A stretch of DNA of 64,000 bases from CADEFX01 sp046154585 (GCA_046154585.1 JBJXDX010000111.1:59405-123404), one strand, 5' to 3'; positions 9,356-18,075 are shown, numbered from the stretch's first letter. The notes: generated by a model not told the origin, from the letters alone. Translations and numbers: made by a program.

Positions 9356-11542
9356 ATGGAGCGACCGGAGCGTTTGTCGAAGGCGCGGGCGCAGCGCCCG
9401 TCTGGCCTCCGCGCGAGCGTGTTTTATCCGCTGCTTGGCTTTGCGTGCTTGGCGGTCGCGGTGGCGTCCTTCGCACTGTTGGCAAATCCCGCCGAGATGG
9501 TTCGCGATCGCATCGCCGCTCATGTCAAAACGCGCCTCGATCGCGACCTGTTGGTTAGCGGCGGCGCGTCGCTGACCTTTTTTCCATTCGGCGTTCTGTT
9601 GCGCGACGTGGAGCTGTCGTCACTTTCCGATGCGCCGGGGCTGGTACGGGCGGCCGCCGTGGATGTCCGCGTCTCGTTGCTGTCGCTGCTGCGGCAGCGC
9701 GTTGCCGTCAGCTCAGTGACGATGATGAAGCCCGAGATCAGCTTTGCAATCGATGCGGACGGCAGGCGGAACTGGGATTTTGCCTCGACGGATAGCTCCC
9801 AGAGGCGCCTGATCCGGTTTGCGCAGCTGGTTCCGCGGTTCGGGTTCGGCAAGGATCTGCCCCAAGATCTCATGGACGCGCGCGCGGGCGACGCGGACGG
9901 AGCAATGGCGCATGGTCTGGTGATGCCCGAGGCGGCCCTGGAGGTTCGCGTGCAAGACGGGACGGTCCGCTACAGCGACGAGCGGAGCGGCACGAAAAAG
10001 CAGGTCACGAACGTCACTGTTCAAATGGGATTGAATGGTCCGGAGCGCCTCGCGCAACTATCCGGCAGCTTCAAATGGTCTGATGAGCCGGTGTCCTTGC
10101 AGGCCAGCTTGGATATGCATGACGTGGCTTCTTCGCAAGCCGACGTTCGCCTGAAGAGTCGTGCGCTGGAAGCTGCCTACAAGGGACGTCTCTTGCTGGC
10201 AGGCGGGCTGGAGCTCGACGGCCGCTTGACCGCAAGTGCGCCGTCGACCGACGCACTTGTGCAGTGGATAACGGGCGCGGAGCTGCGTATAGCGCCGCCG
10301 CCCGCGGGTGCGGCGATCGGCGGGCGGGTGAAACTGTCGGGCACCGTGCTGGAGCTTGTCGATGCCAGCATCACCGCTCATGGCACAACCGCCACCGGCT
10401 CCGTTTCCGTGGACGTCGTGGCGCCAAGGCCTCTCGTCAGGGCAGACCTCAAGCTGACGGAGCTCGATTTCGGCCGGGCCCGCACACCGTCATCATCCGG
10501 CGCCGCCGGCTCGCCCCCTCGCCTTCCAAAGGATGCAGCGGATAAGGCGCGCTCCATTGATGACCTGTTAAAACGCCCGGACGACGAAATAGCTAAGACA
10601 GAGGCGCCCGTGGCCCAGCCGGAGCCCGGCCACGGCGAGAAAACGACGCGGCCGTTCGATCTGTCGATCCTGCGTCTGGCCGATTTGGATGGCCGTTTCG
10701 AAATCGGCAGGCTCCGTTGGCGCAACCTCGACGTCGGACAAGTGCATCTCACCGCGACGGTCTCGGATGGGACGTTCACAGCGAATGTAACGGAAGCAAA
10801 TCTGTATGGAGGACGCGGCAAGGGCACGCTCGGCGTCGAAGCGAGGGGAAACGCGGCGGCGGTCAACATCAACGCTACGATCGATGGCGTGGCCACCCAG
10901 GCGCTGCTGAAGGATCTGCTGGACTTCGACTGGCTCGACGGACGCGGTCAGCTCGCGCTCGTGCTGTCGGGAGAGGGGGCCAGCGAGAAGCAGATCGTCG
11001 ATGGTCTCCAGGGCCGGGCCGAGATCAAAGTCGCGGACGGTGCGCTGGTCGGCTGGGATCTGAACCAGATGCTGCGCGGTCTGCGCCAGGGCAATCTGCC
11101 GGCGACGGATCGCCATGCGTCGGCCAGGACGAGCTTCGGCGAGCTCACCGGATCGTTCGTCATTGCTGACGGCGTCGCCCACAACGAGGACCTGAAGGTC
11201 ATTGGACGCGCCGTCAGCTTGTCTGGCAGCGGATCAATTGTCTACCGCGATCGCACGATCAACTACACGGTGCTTCCGAAGCTTGTCGAAGCCGCCGGCG
11301 GCTTGGAGGACATCGAGATTCCCGTGCGTATCTACGGCGCCTGGGACAAGCCCGTGCTGTCCCCCAATCTCGACGGCGTGCTGAAGGATCCGCGCGCGGC
11401 GGCCAAGGTGCAGCAGCTCGGGCGCCAGCTGCGCAGTGGCAACGTCGACGAAGCTCTGAAGAGCGTATTGGGCGATGGGCCGGAGGCGGAGAAGAAAGCG
11501 GAGAAGGCGAAATCGTTTCTAAAACGGTTTCTTAAGCAGTAG
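9356..11542 (+). CDS. AsmA-family protein (inner-membrane anchored, large periplasmic domain)
   Basis: About 728 residues from ATG 9356. A basic N-terminus and one membrane helix (LLGFACLAVAVASFALL) precede a long beta-rich periplasmic region beginning VRDRIAAHVKTRLDRDLLVSGGASLTFFPFGVLLRDVELS, the AsmA N-terminal signature. The C-terminal third (GRGQLALVLSGEGAS, then LNQMLRGLRQGNL, GSGSIVYRDRTINYTVLPKL and IPVRIYGAWDKPVLSP) is the conserved AsmA C-terminal domain. AsmA-like proteins influence outer-membrane assembly and phospholipid transport. The frame is open upstream to ATG 9200 and TTG 9146; those versions only add a basic, low-complexity leader without a good ribosome site. Confidence 0.87.
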   Translation: MERPERLSKARAQRPSGLRASVFYPLLGFACLAVAVASFALLANPAEMVRDRIAAHVKTRLDRDLLVSGGASLTFFPFGVLLRDVELSSLSDAPGLVRAAAVDVRVSLLSLLRQRVAVSSVTMMKPEISFAIDADGRRNWDFASTDSSQRRLIRFAQLVPRFGFGKDLPQDLMDARAGDADGAMAHGLVMPEAALEVRVQDGTVRYSDERSGTKKQVTNVTVQMGLNGPERLAQLSGSFKWSDEPVSLQASLDMHDVASSQADVRLKSRALEAAYKGRLLLAGGLELDGRLTASAPSTDALVQWITGAELRIAPPPAGAAIGGRVKLSGTVLELVDASITAHGTTATGSVSVDVVAPRPLVRADLKLTELDFGRARTPSSSGAAGSPPRLPKDAADKARSIDDLLKRPDDEIAKTEAPVAQPEPGHGEKTTRPFDLSILRLADLDGRFEIGRLRWRNLDVGQVHLTATVSDGTFTANVTEANLYGGRGKGTLGVEARGNAAAVNINATIDGVATQALLKDLLDFDWLDGRGQLALVLSGEGASEKQIVDGLQGRAEIKVADGALVGWDLNQMLRGLRQGNLPATDRHASARTSFGELTGSFVIADGVAHNEDLKVIGRAVSLSGSGSIVYRDRTINYTVLPKLVEAAGGLEDIEIPVRIYGAWDKPVLSPNLDGVLKDPRAAAKVQQLGRQLRSGNVDEALKSVLGDGPEAEKKAEKAKSFLKRFLKQ

Positions 11543-11720
11543 TATCCTTGGGAATAGCGCGATTCGGCGTTTGCCGATCGCAAACGTCATTGTGGGACGT
11601 CGCTGACAAAGCGTCGCGGGAATTTTATTTCTGCGGGGCAATTTTTTCTTGCGCAGGGGGGCAATTGGCCTCATATGACCCCTGCCGTTCGTCCACCTGC
11701 CCTTAAGGTCAAAGGACACA

Positions 11721-11777
11721 TCCCCAAACCCCAAAGGTAAGGAGCGGGCGGGTCACAATCTGTCTACTGGTTGGGGA
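11721..11777 (+). promoter_or_regulatory. speD leader with possible ribosome-site sequestration
   Basis: The 242 bases before speD contain no gene. Just upstream of the start, TTGGGGA (11771-11777) overlaps the Shine-Dalgarno GGGGAGGG. TCCCCAA at 11721-11727 is its exact complement, and ACCCCAA at 11728-11734 could pair with TTGGGG as an alternative. Pairing would hide the ribosome site. A loose promoter-like pair (TTGCGC, 18 bases, ATATGA) lies farther upstream. Base-pairing is seen; regulation is inferred. Confidence 0.3.
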
Positions 11778-11784
11778 GGGTCAT

Positions 11785-12357
11785 ATGGCCTTTGATGACA
11801 CCCTCTTCCAATTGGGGATGGACTTGACTCGTTCAAGCACCGCCCAAAAGGAAGATCATGCTGAAGCTGCGCGTGTAGCGCAAACGGAAGATCGTAAGGA
11901 CTACTTCGTCGAGCGTGAAGGCGTTCGATATGCCGGGACCCATCTGATCGTTGATCTGTTTGGAGCCCGGCGGCTTGATGACCTCAAGCATATCGAGAAG
12001 ACGCTTAAGCGTTGTGTCGAAGCCGCAGGCGCTACGCTGCTGCACATTCACTTGCATCACTTCACGCCGAATGGGGGCGTGTCGGGTGTGGCAGTTCTAT
12101 CTGAATCGCATATCAGCATCCATAGCTGGCCCGAGGCGAACTACGCCGCGCTCGACGTGTTCATGTGTGGCGATGCGAGTCCCGAGCGGGTGGTTCCTGT
12201 GCTGAAAGAGGCGTTCCAAGCCGACGCAGTCGTCGTCAAGGAGCACCGCCGAGGCGAGGAACTGGAGCAGATTAAATGGCAGGCGGCCTCCAAGCAGAGG
12301 CCGGCGGCACCATCGCTTTCGAGACTGCAGAAACCTCGGCAGCGTAAAGCAGCCTGA
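11785..12357 (+). CDS. speD: S-adenosylmethionine decarboxylase proenzyme
   Basis: The enzyme makes decarboxylated SAM, the aminopropyl donor for spermidine. It is produced as a proenzyme that cleaves itself before a serine to make the pyruvoyl cofactor; the site is the Glu-Ser bond in LSESHISIHSWPE, giving pyruvoyl from Ser108. The catalytic HLHHFTPNGGVSG segment and the late C-terminal MCGDASP motif are also present. At 190 residues it is longer than the 125-residue minimal prokaryotic enzyme because of an N-terminal extension of about 48 residues, plus a basic C-terminal tail. GGGGAGGG precedes ATG 11785. speE follows 93 bases downstream after a strong hairpin. Confidence 0.94.
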   Translation: MAFDDTLFQLGMDLTRSSTAQKEDHAEAARVAQTEDRKDYFVEREGVRYAGTHLIVDLFGARRLDDLKHIEKTLKRCVEAAGATLLHIHLHHFTPNGGVSGVAVLSESHISIHSWPEANYAALDVFMCGDASPERVVPVLKEAFQADAVVVKEHRRGEELEQIKWQAASKQRPAAPSLSRLQKPRQRKAA

Positions 12358-12381
12358 GGCTACTGCCGTGGCAGGACAACG

Positions 12382-12411
12382 GATCGCGCACTCCGGATGG
12401 GGTGCGCGATC
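12382..12411 (+). terminator. Hairpin in the speD-speE intergenic region (attenuator or terminator-like)
   Basis: Thirteen-base arms at 12382-12394 and 12399-12411 pair completely with a single T-G wobble and enclose a GGAT loop. The following bases (TTATGCTTT) are only moderately T-rich, so it may act as a partial terminator or as an mRNA-stabilising structure between speD and speE. Confidence 0.5.
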
Positions 12412-12450
12412 TTATGCTTTCTGGCGTGCTCTTGCTCGGGAGATCGGCGC

Positions 12451-13362
12451 GTGAACCGCTGGATCGAAGAGACGTTTCACCCGCACTGGCGCGTGGCGCT
12501 GGAGGCAGGCCGCGTGCTGCACGAGGTCAAGACCGAGCATCAGCACCTCGTGATCTTCGAGAACGCGACGTGGGGCCGTGTGCTGATGCTGGACGGCGTC
12601 TGCCAGTTCACGACCTCGGACGAGTTCATCTATCACGAGATGATGGCGCACGTGCCGCTGATGGCGCTCGCCAAGCCGAAGCGGGTGCTGGTGGTCGGCG
12701 GCGGCGACGGCGGCGTGCTGCGCGAGGTGCTCAAGCATCCGACCGTCGAAAAGGCTATGCTGTGCGAGATCGACCGCAGCGTCATTGATCTGTCGCTCGA
12801 GCATTTCTCCGACGTCTCGGCCGGCGCCTTCGACAATCCACGGGCTGAGATCGTGATCGCGGACGGGCTAAAGTTCGTGGCCGAGGCAAAGGACAAGTAC
12901 GACGCCATCATCGTCGACAGCTCCGAGCCTATTGGGCCAAGCGCCGTGCTGCACACGCCGGAGTTCTTCGCCGATTGCAAACGGGCGCTCTGGAGCGACG
13001 GTGTGTTCATCACACAGAACGGCCTGCCGTTCCTGCTCCCGGGGCATCTGGCAGAGACGACAGCGGCGCTGGCAAAGCTTTACAAGCGCGCCGCCCCATT
13101 TCTGTGCACGCAGCCGTGCTACTTCGGCGGTCCGTTTGCGCTGAACTGGGGATCGGACGACGTGAATCTGCTCGATGTTTCCATAAAGAAGCTGGCCAAG
13201 CGCCAGGACAAACGGGGTGTCGTCACCCGGTACTGGACGCCCGCGGTGCATGTTGCGGCTTTTGCGCTGCCCCGGTACGTGCAGGAGACGGTGGACAAGG
13301 CCGTGGCCACACCGGCAGAGAAGAAAAGCCGGCGCAAAGCAAAGATCACGGCGCACGGCTAG
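12451..13362 (+). CDS. speE: Spermidine synthase (polyamine aminopropyltransferase)
   Basis: The enzyme transfers the aminopropyl group of decarboxylated SAM to putrescine. The 303-residue product shows the signature VLVVGGGDGGVLREVLKHPTV, the acidic MLCEIDRSVID strand end, and the catalytic-site DAIIVDSSEPIGPSAVL (Asp of the DSSDP-like motif replaced within DSSEPIGP, common in the family). N-terminal WIEETFHPHWRVAL begins directly after GTG 12451, preceded by GGGAGA; an upstream in-frame ATG at 12397 would start inside the intergenic hairpin. A lysine/arginine-rich tail closes the protein. It works together with the adjacent speD. Confidence 0.95.
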   Translation: MNRWIEETFHPHWRVALEAGRVLHEVKTEHQHLVIFENATWGRVLMLDGVCQFTTSDEFIYHEMMAHVPLMALAKPKRVLVVGGGDGGVLREVLKHPTVEKAMLCEIDRSVIDLSLEHFSDVSAGAFDNPRAEIVIADGLKFVAEAKDKYDAIIVDSSEPIGPSAVLHTPEFFADCKRALWSDGVFITQNGLPFLLPGHLAETTAALAKLYKRAAPFLCTQPCYFGGPFALNWGSDDVNLLDVSIKKLAKRQDKRGVVTRYWTPAVHVAAFALPRYVQETVDKAVATPAEKKSRRKAKITAHG

Positions 13363-13393
13363 CCGATCCTATTCCTCATCACTGAGCCGGTTG

Positions 13394-15019
13394 ATGCCGT
13401 CACTCGCCAAATCGATCCTGGGATTGACCGGCTGGCGGCGATGGGCCGTTCTTGCACTGGCGGGCGCGGCATCGGTGCTGGCGATGGCGCCGTTCTTCGC
13501 CTGGCCGGTGCTGTTCGTGACGCTGCCGGTCCTGGTCTGGCAGATCGATGCGTGCCAGCAAGCTGTCGTGTCCGGCGAAAGCAGGGTGGGATGGCGGCAT
13601 CATCCTGCCATGCGCGCCGCGTTCGCCGGATGGTGGTTCGGATTCGGCTATTTCTTCGCAGGGCTGTTCTGGATCGGCGAAGCCTTTCTGGTGGAGGCCG
13701 AAAAGTTCGCTGTTCTGATCCCGCTCGCCGTGACGCTGATGCCGGCCGGATTGGCCCTATTCTGGGCCGGCGCTGCGGGGGTGGCGGCGCTGGCGTGGGC
13801 GCCGGGGTGGACGCGGATCGTGGCGCTCGCGTTGACAATGGCCGCCGCCGAGTGGCTGCGCGGCCATGTCCTCACGGGCTTTCCGTGGAACGTCCTTGGG
13901 TACGCGCTGACGTGGCCGCTACCGATGATGCAGACGGCGGCGCTTCTGGGAATTTATGGGCTCACGCTGGTGGCTTTGCCGGTGTTTGCTGCGCCAGCTG
14001 TTTTATGGGCGGACGGCGGAAGATGGCGAGGCCGGGGCGTTCTTGTAGCGGCCACCGCCATCGGTGTGCTGGCCGCGGCGGGGGCTTACCGCCTTGCAAA
14101 TGAAGATCCGCCGGCCGACGGCAGCGTTCGCATCCGGGTCGTGCAGCCGAGCGTGCCGCAACGGGAGAAGTGGCGCCCGGAGAACCAGGGGCGCATTTTC
14201 CGCGACCATTTGGAGCTGTCGGCGCAGTCCAGCAGTGGCGCGGTGGATGGTGCCTCCGGCTTGGCCCTTATTGTTTGGCCTGAAGCCGCGATGCCGTTTT
14301 TGCCATTGAATACGCCCGACGCGCTCGCGGCGATCGGCCGATTGCTGCCTCAGGGCACGCACCTTGCTGCCGGCGCCCTGCGCGCCGACGCGCCCCCGAG
14401 TGGCCGAACGCGGCGGCGCATCTTCAACAGCCTCATGATTTTCGGCCAAGAGGGGCGTCTGGTCGGGCTTTACGACAAGATTCACCTGGTGCCGTTCGGC
14501 GAGTACTTACCGCTTCAGTCGACGCTGGAGGCGATCGGGCTGGAGCAACTCACGCGCATCCGCGGCGGCTTCGATATCGGCGCCACGCCGCGGCCGGTCC
14601 TCCAGGTGGCAGGCTTGCCGTCAATCGGGCCGCTGATTTGCTACGAAGCCATTTTTCCGGCAGCCGTGATTCAGGGGGGCGAGCGGCCGAGGCTTCTGCT
14701 GAACGTCACGAACGACGGCTGGTTCGGGCAGACGACGGGGCCGCATCAGCATCTGCACCAAGCTCGCGTCCGGGCTGTGGAGGAGGGGCTGCCGATCATC
14801 CGCTCGGCCAACAATGGCATTTCGGCTGTGATAGACGCTCGGGGTCGCATCATTGGGTCGCTGGGCCTTGACGTGCGCGGGACCATCGACAACACCCTGC
14901 CGCCAGCCATTGCACCGCCGCTCTACGCCCGTTACGGGGACTGGATTTTCTTGGTCCTTTTTGGAGCCGCGGGCTGCATCTGGCTCGCCATGCAGACACG
15001 CGTCAAGGACCCGAATTGA
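13394..15019 (+). CDS. lnt: Apolipoprotein N-acyltransferase
   Basis: The 541-residue inner-membrane enzyme performs the last step of lipoprotein maturation, N-acylating the lipid-modified cysteine. The N-terminal half has about six membrane helices, including FAGWWFGFGYFFAGLFWIGEAF and AAAEWLRGHVLTGFPWNVLGYA. The C-terminal nitrilase domain shows the catalytic triad: Glu297 (WPEAAMPF), Lys362 (YDKIHLVPFGEYLP) and Cys416 (ICYEAIFP). ATG 13394 is chosen because the frame upstream runs over the end of speE. The gene opens the alphaproteobacterial lnt-XRE-metK-trmB string. Confidence 0.95.
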   Translation: MPSLAKSILGLTGWRRWAVLALAGAASVLAMAPFFAWPVLFVTLPVLVWQIDACQQAVVSGESRVGWRHHPAMRAAFAGWWFGFGYFFAGLFWIGEAFLVEAEKFAVLIPLAVTLMPAGLALFWAGAAGVAALAWAPGWTRIVALALTMAAAEWLRGHVLTGFPWNVLGYALTWPLPMMQTAALLGIYGLTLVALPVFAAPAVLWADGGRWRGRGVLVAATAIGVLAAAGAYRLANEDPPADGSVRIRVVQPSVPQREKWRPENQGRIFRDHLELSAQSSSGAVDGASGLALIVWPEAAMPFLPLNTPDALAAIGRLLPQGTHLAAGALRADAPPSGRTRRRIFNSLMIFGQEGRLVGLYDKIHLVPFGEYLPLQSTLEAIGLEQLTRIRGGFDIGATPRPVLQVAGLPSIGPLICYEAIFPAAVIQGGERPRLLLNVTNDGWFGQTTGPHQHLHQARVRAVEEGLPIIRSANNGISAVIDARGRIIGSLGLDVRGTIDNTLPPAIAPPLYARYGDWIFLVLFGAAGCIWLAMQTRVKDPN

Positions 15020-15077
15020 CCACCTGACGGATGCGCGTCAATTAGGTACATTGCTTCGACATATGAAAGACTTGAGG

Positions 15078-15106
15078 TTGACGGGCCGGTCGGGTGCACC
15101 TAGGAA
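15078..15106 (+). promoter_or_regulatory. Putative sigma70-type promoter for the XRE regulator gene
   Basis: TTGACG at 15078-15083 and TAGGAA at 15101-15106 are separated by exactly 17 bases, in the 168-base gap between lnt and the XRE gene. The -10 element is imperfect; this is pattern recognition only. Confidence 0.35.
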
Positions 15107-15187
15107 TTGTGCCGTTAGCTGAATGACCGACATGGTTTGTAGCGCCCCCGTCGTCTCAAGGGTCGAGGGTGTGGAGGGAGAGTAGAC

Positions 15188-15676
15188 ATGGAACGGGGTG
15201 AGGAAAAGGGATCCCGCCGTCCCAATCCGATCGACGTTCATGTCGGCAGCCGCGTGCGCCTGCAGCGCATGCTGCTGGGCGTGAGCCAGGAACGGCTTGG
15301 AGAGCGCCTTGGGCTGACATTCCAGCAAATCCAGAAATACGAGAAAGGTGTCAATCGCATCGGGGCCAGTCGCCTGTTCGACCTGGCTCAGGTGTTGGGG
15401 GTCCCGATACAATTTTTCTACGATGACGCCCCCGTCAGCGAGCGCCTTGCACCTGCCGTGCAAGGCATGGCTGAGCGTTCCGCGGACGGTTATATCTTTG
15501 ACTTTCTCAACACGCGGGAGGGGCTGGAACTGAACAGGGCTTTTGCCCGCATCGCGGATCCGAAGTCCCGCCGGGCCATTCTGGATCTGGTCCGCAAACT
15601 GGCGGGTGACGCCGGGCCTGATGAACAACCGATCACCCCGGGTAATGATGTGCTAAGTTCGGGCGCCGGCGGCTGA
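15188..15676 (+). CDS. XRE-family helix-turn-helix transcriptional regulator
   Basis: A 162-residue protein with a Cro/C1-type HTH at about residues 20-75 (VGSRVRLQRMLLGVSQERLGERLGLTFQQIQKYEKGVNRI), followed by GASRLFDLAQVLGVPIQFFYDD and a C-terminal segment of about 80 residues without a sensory domain I recognise. Small XRE proteins of this type sit between lnt and metK in many Hyphomicrobiales, so the neighbourhood is conserved, but the targets are not known to me. GGAGGGAGAG precedes ATG 15188. A possible promoter lies about 80 bases upstream. Regulation of the downstream metK is an inference from position only. Confidence 0.88.
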   Translation: MERGEEKGSRRPNPIDVHVGSRVRLQRMLLGVSQERLGERLGLTFQQIQKYEKGVNRIGASRLFDLAQVLGVPIQFFYDDAPVSERLAPAVQGMAERSADGYIFDFLNTREGLELNRAFARIADPKSRRAILDLVRKLAGDAGPDEQPITPGNDVLSSGAGG

Positions 15677-15763
15677 GCGCTGAAAAAGCTTTCGCGCGAT
15701 CTTGGTCTTGACCCCCGGAAGCAAAGCCTGCAATGAAACGCCGCTATTTGATTAGACACCTTG

Positions 15764-17068
15764 ATGGGGGATGCCTTGGCGCGCTCGTCCTATTTGTTTA
15801 CCAGTGAGTCGGTTTCCGAGGGGCATCCGGACAAAGTCGCCGACCAGATCTCCGACGCCATCCTGGATGCGTTCCTCGCCAATGATCTGAAGCTCGGCAT
15901 CGCCGACAAGAGTGCCGTCAACACTCGTCTCGGCTGCGAGACGCTCGTCACGACCGACAAGGTGGTGATCGCCGGCGAGGGGCGCGGCCAGGCGCCGTTG
16001 TTCAAGCTCTTCGACAGCCACCAGTTCGCGGGCCACCGCGAGGCGCGCATCAACCGCGAACTGATCCAGTCGATCGCTCGCGGCGTCATCAAGGACATCG
16101 GCTATGACCAAGTCGGCTTCTCCTTTCATGGCGCTGATGTCGAGGTGCTGCTCCACGGCCAATCACCCGATATCGCCATGGGTGTCGACGAGAAGCAGGG
16201 CGAAGAGGGCGCCGGCGACCAGGGTATGATGTTCGGCTTCGCCTGCACCGACAGCGAGGCCTACGAGAAGGGCTCTTACATGCCGGCCCCCATCTACTTC
16301 TCGCACAAGATCCTGAAAATCCTCTCCGACCAGCGCCGCTCGGGCAAGCTTGGCGATCTGCTTCCAGATGCCAAGAGTCAGGTCACTATCAAGTACGAGG
16401 GTGGCAAGGCGATCGGCGCCGCCAAGGTCGTCGTTTCAACGCAGCACCAGAAGTCGAATGGCAAGGGCACCGACTACACGCCCGAGATGATCAAAGAGAT
16501 GATCGGCGACGCCGTCACTTCGGCACTGCCCAAGGGCTGGATGCCGCAGTCGGGCGCCGATTTTCTGGTCAATCCCACCGGTAATTTCGTCGTAGGTGGG
16601 CCGGACGGCGACTGCGGCCTTACCGGTCGCAAGATCATCGTCGACACTTATGGCGGCTATGCCCCCCATGGCGGCGGCGCCTTCTCCGGCAAGGATCCCA
16701 CCAAGGTCGACAGGTCAGCCGCTTATGCCGCCCGCTATCTCGCCAAGAACGTGGTCGCGGCCGGCCGCGCCGACCGCTGCATGATACAGGTCGCCTACGC
16801 CATCGGCCGGCCGGAGCCCCAGTCGCTCCTGGTCGATACGCAGGGGACCGGGAAGCACGGCGATGAGGGCGACGCAAAGCTCGAGAAGGTGCTTGCGGAA
16901 CTCTTCCCCATGCGCCCGACCCACATTCGCAGGGCCTTGCAGCTTAACAAGCCGATCTACCGCCGCACGGCGGCCTATGGTCATTTTGGCCGGGCGCCCG
17001 AAGCGGACGGCGGCTTCTCCTGGGAGAAAACCGACCTCGCCGACAAGATCAAATCGGCGGTTGCCTGA
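15764..17068 (+). CDS. metK: S-adenosylmethionine synthetase
   Basis: Makes SAM from methionine and ATP; SAM is also used by the neighbouring speD and trmB products. The N-terminal SYLFTSESVSEGHPDKVADQISDAILD, the loop motif GQSPDIAMGVDE, GDQGMMFGFACTDS and the GGGAFSGKDPTKVDRSAAYAAR phosphate-binding motif are all intact. The 434 residues exceed the roughly 385-residue E. coli enzyme, as in other alphaproteobacterial MetK proteins, partly from an insertion around KSNGKGTDYTPEMIKEMI. TTG 15761 directly precedes ATG 15764; ATG is used. No SAM riboswitch that I recognise is present in the 87-base leader. Confidence 0.96.
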   Translation: MGDALARSSYLFTSESVSEGHPDKVADQISDAILDAFLANDLKLGIADKSAVNTRLGCETLVTTDKVVIAGEGRGQAPLFKLFDSHQFAGHREARINRELIQSIARGVIKDIGYDQVGFSFHGADVEVLLHGQSPDIAMGVDEKQGEEGAGDQGMMFGFACTDSEAYEKGSYMPAPIYFSHKILKILSDQRRSGKLGDLLPDAKSQVTIKYEGGKAIGAAKVVVSTQHQKSNGKGTDYTPEMIKEMIGDAVTSALPKGWMPQSGADFLVNPTGNFVVGGPDGDCGLTGRKIIVDTYGGYAPHGGGAFSGKDPTKVDRSAAYAARYLAKNVVAAGRADRCMIQVAYAIGRPEPQSLLVDTQGTGKHGDEGDAKLEKVLAELFPMRPTHIRRALQLNKPIYRRTAAYGHFGRAPEADGGFSWEKTDLADKIKSAVA

Positions 17069-17131
17069 GCAGATGCCGGCGTCGCGGTGACGGGCCGGCC
17101 ACCGAGACGCGATGATGCTGTGCCGGAAACG

Positions 17132-17842
17132 ATGAGGATGCCGGCAACGGAACGGCAAGGCTACGGCCCGCACGAGGATCTGCGCTCGTTCGGGCGCCGG
17201 CGTGGCCGCAAACCCAGCGCGCGGCAAGACCACCTCATGCGCGATTTGCTTCCGCGCGTTGCGCTGGACGTGCGGTCGGTGCTGAGCCGGGCTGATCTCC
17301 TCGCTGCCGGAACCCGTGATGTCTGGCTCGAGATCGGCTTCGGAAGCGGAGAGCATCTGCTAAGCCGCGCCGCGCAGCATCCCGATATCTGCTGCATCGG
17401 CTGCGAGCCGTTCCACGACGGGATCGTAAAGGTGCTGGACGCCATCGAAACCGGCGGCAGGCAGAACATCCGCCTGTACACGGACGATGCGCGTGATCTG
17501 CTGCGCGGACTGCCGCCCGCTTGTATCGGCCGTGCATTCATCCTTTTTCCCGACCCCTGGCCGAAGCGGCGCCACGTCAAGCGGCGGCTGCTAAATCCGC
17601 GCACGTTCCGGCTACTGGCTGCGGCTTTGCGTGCCGGTGCCGAATTGCGCATTGCAACGGACATCGGCGACTACGCGACGGCAATTTTGCTTGCGGCCCG
17701 TGAAGAAGGGTCGTTCCGGTGGCGCGTTTCAGGCCCCCAGGACTGGCGTGAGCGGCCGGGTGACTGGATCAGGACCCGCTATGAGGAAAAGGCCATCGCG
17801 GCAAGCCGGCGCTGCTACGTTTTCAGCTTCGAGCGCCGGTAG
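17132..17842 (+). CDS. trmB: tRNA (guanine-N7-)-methyltransferase
   Basis: The SAM-dependent enzyme methylates G46 in the tRNA variable loop. The SAM site is LEIGFGSGEHLLSRA, followed by the acidic GCEPFHDG strand end; the family motif FILFPDPWPKRRHVKRRL is intact, and the C-terminus (DWIRTRYEEKAIAASRRCYVFSF) is typical. ATG 17132 gives 236 residues and follows a GGAAA; in-frame GTG 17087 would add 15 residues of no recognisable value. It lies directly downstream of metK and before the rimP operon leader. Confidence 0.92.
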   Translation: MRMPATERQGYGPHEDLRSFGRRRGRKPSARQDHLMRDLLPRVALDVRSVLSRADLLAAGTRDVWLEIGFGSGEHLLSRAAQHPDICCIGCEPFHDGIVKVLDAIETGGRQNIRLYTDDARDLLRGLPPACIGRAFILFPDPWPKRRHVKRRLLNPRTFRLLAAALRAGAELRIATDIGDYATAILLAAREEGSFRWRVSGPQDWRERPGDWIRTRYEEKAIAASRRCYVFSFERR

Positions 17843-18000
17843 CAGAAAAGATGCCGTGTCAGCCATTTGGCCCGATCACTTGAGCTTGTAGGTACCAGGT
17901 TCCTCGCGGAGCCAAAAATTCATCGGCAGTTCACAAAGCCTCTTGCAACAACGCTCCTCGCGGCGTATCTTCCGGGTGCTCATGATCATCTCAACTATGG

Positions 18001-18034
18001 GAGTGGGCCCTCTGGGTCCGCTCTTTTTGTTTTG
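18001..18034 (+). terminator. Terminator-like hairpin in the rimP-nusA operon leader
   Basis: Ten-base arms GAGTGGGCCC (18001-18010) and GGGTCCGCTC (18014-18023) pair fully with two G-T wobbles around a TCT loop and are followed directly by TTTTTGTTTT. This is a textbook intrinsic terminator about 40 bases before rimP. It may end trmB transcripts or act as an attenuator of the rimP-nusA-infB operon; such leaders are known upstream of rimP in other proteobacteria. Confidence 0.7.
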
Positions 18035-18075
18035 GGACGACGTGTGCGCGGATTCATGTCGATGTCTGGGTGTGG

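Noticed and set aside
13217..13393. Upstream extension of the lnt frame
   Set aside because: It runs out of frame through the end of speE and encodes Arg/Ser-rich nonsense; Lnt starts normally at 13394.
15677..15763. SAM-responsive riboswitch before metK
   Set aside because: The 87-base leader shows none of the conserved sequence blocks of the SAM or SAM/SAH classes that I know.
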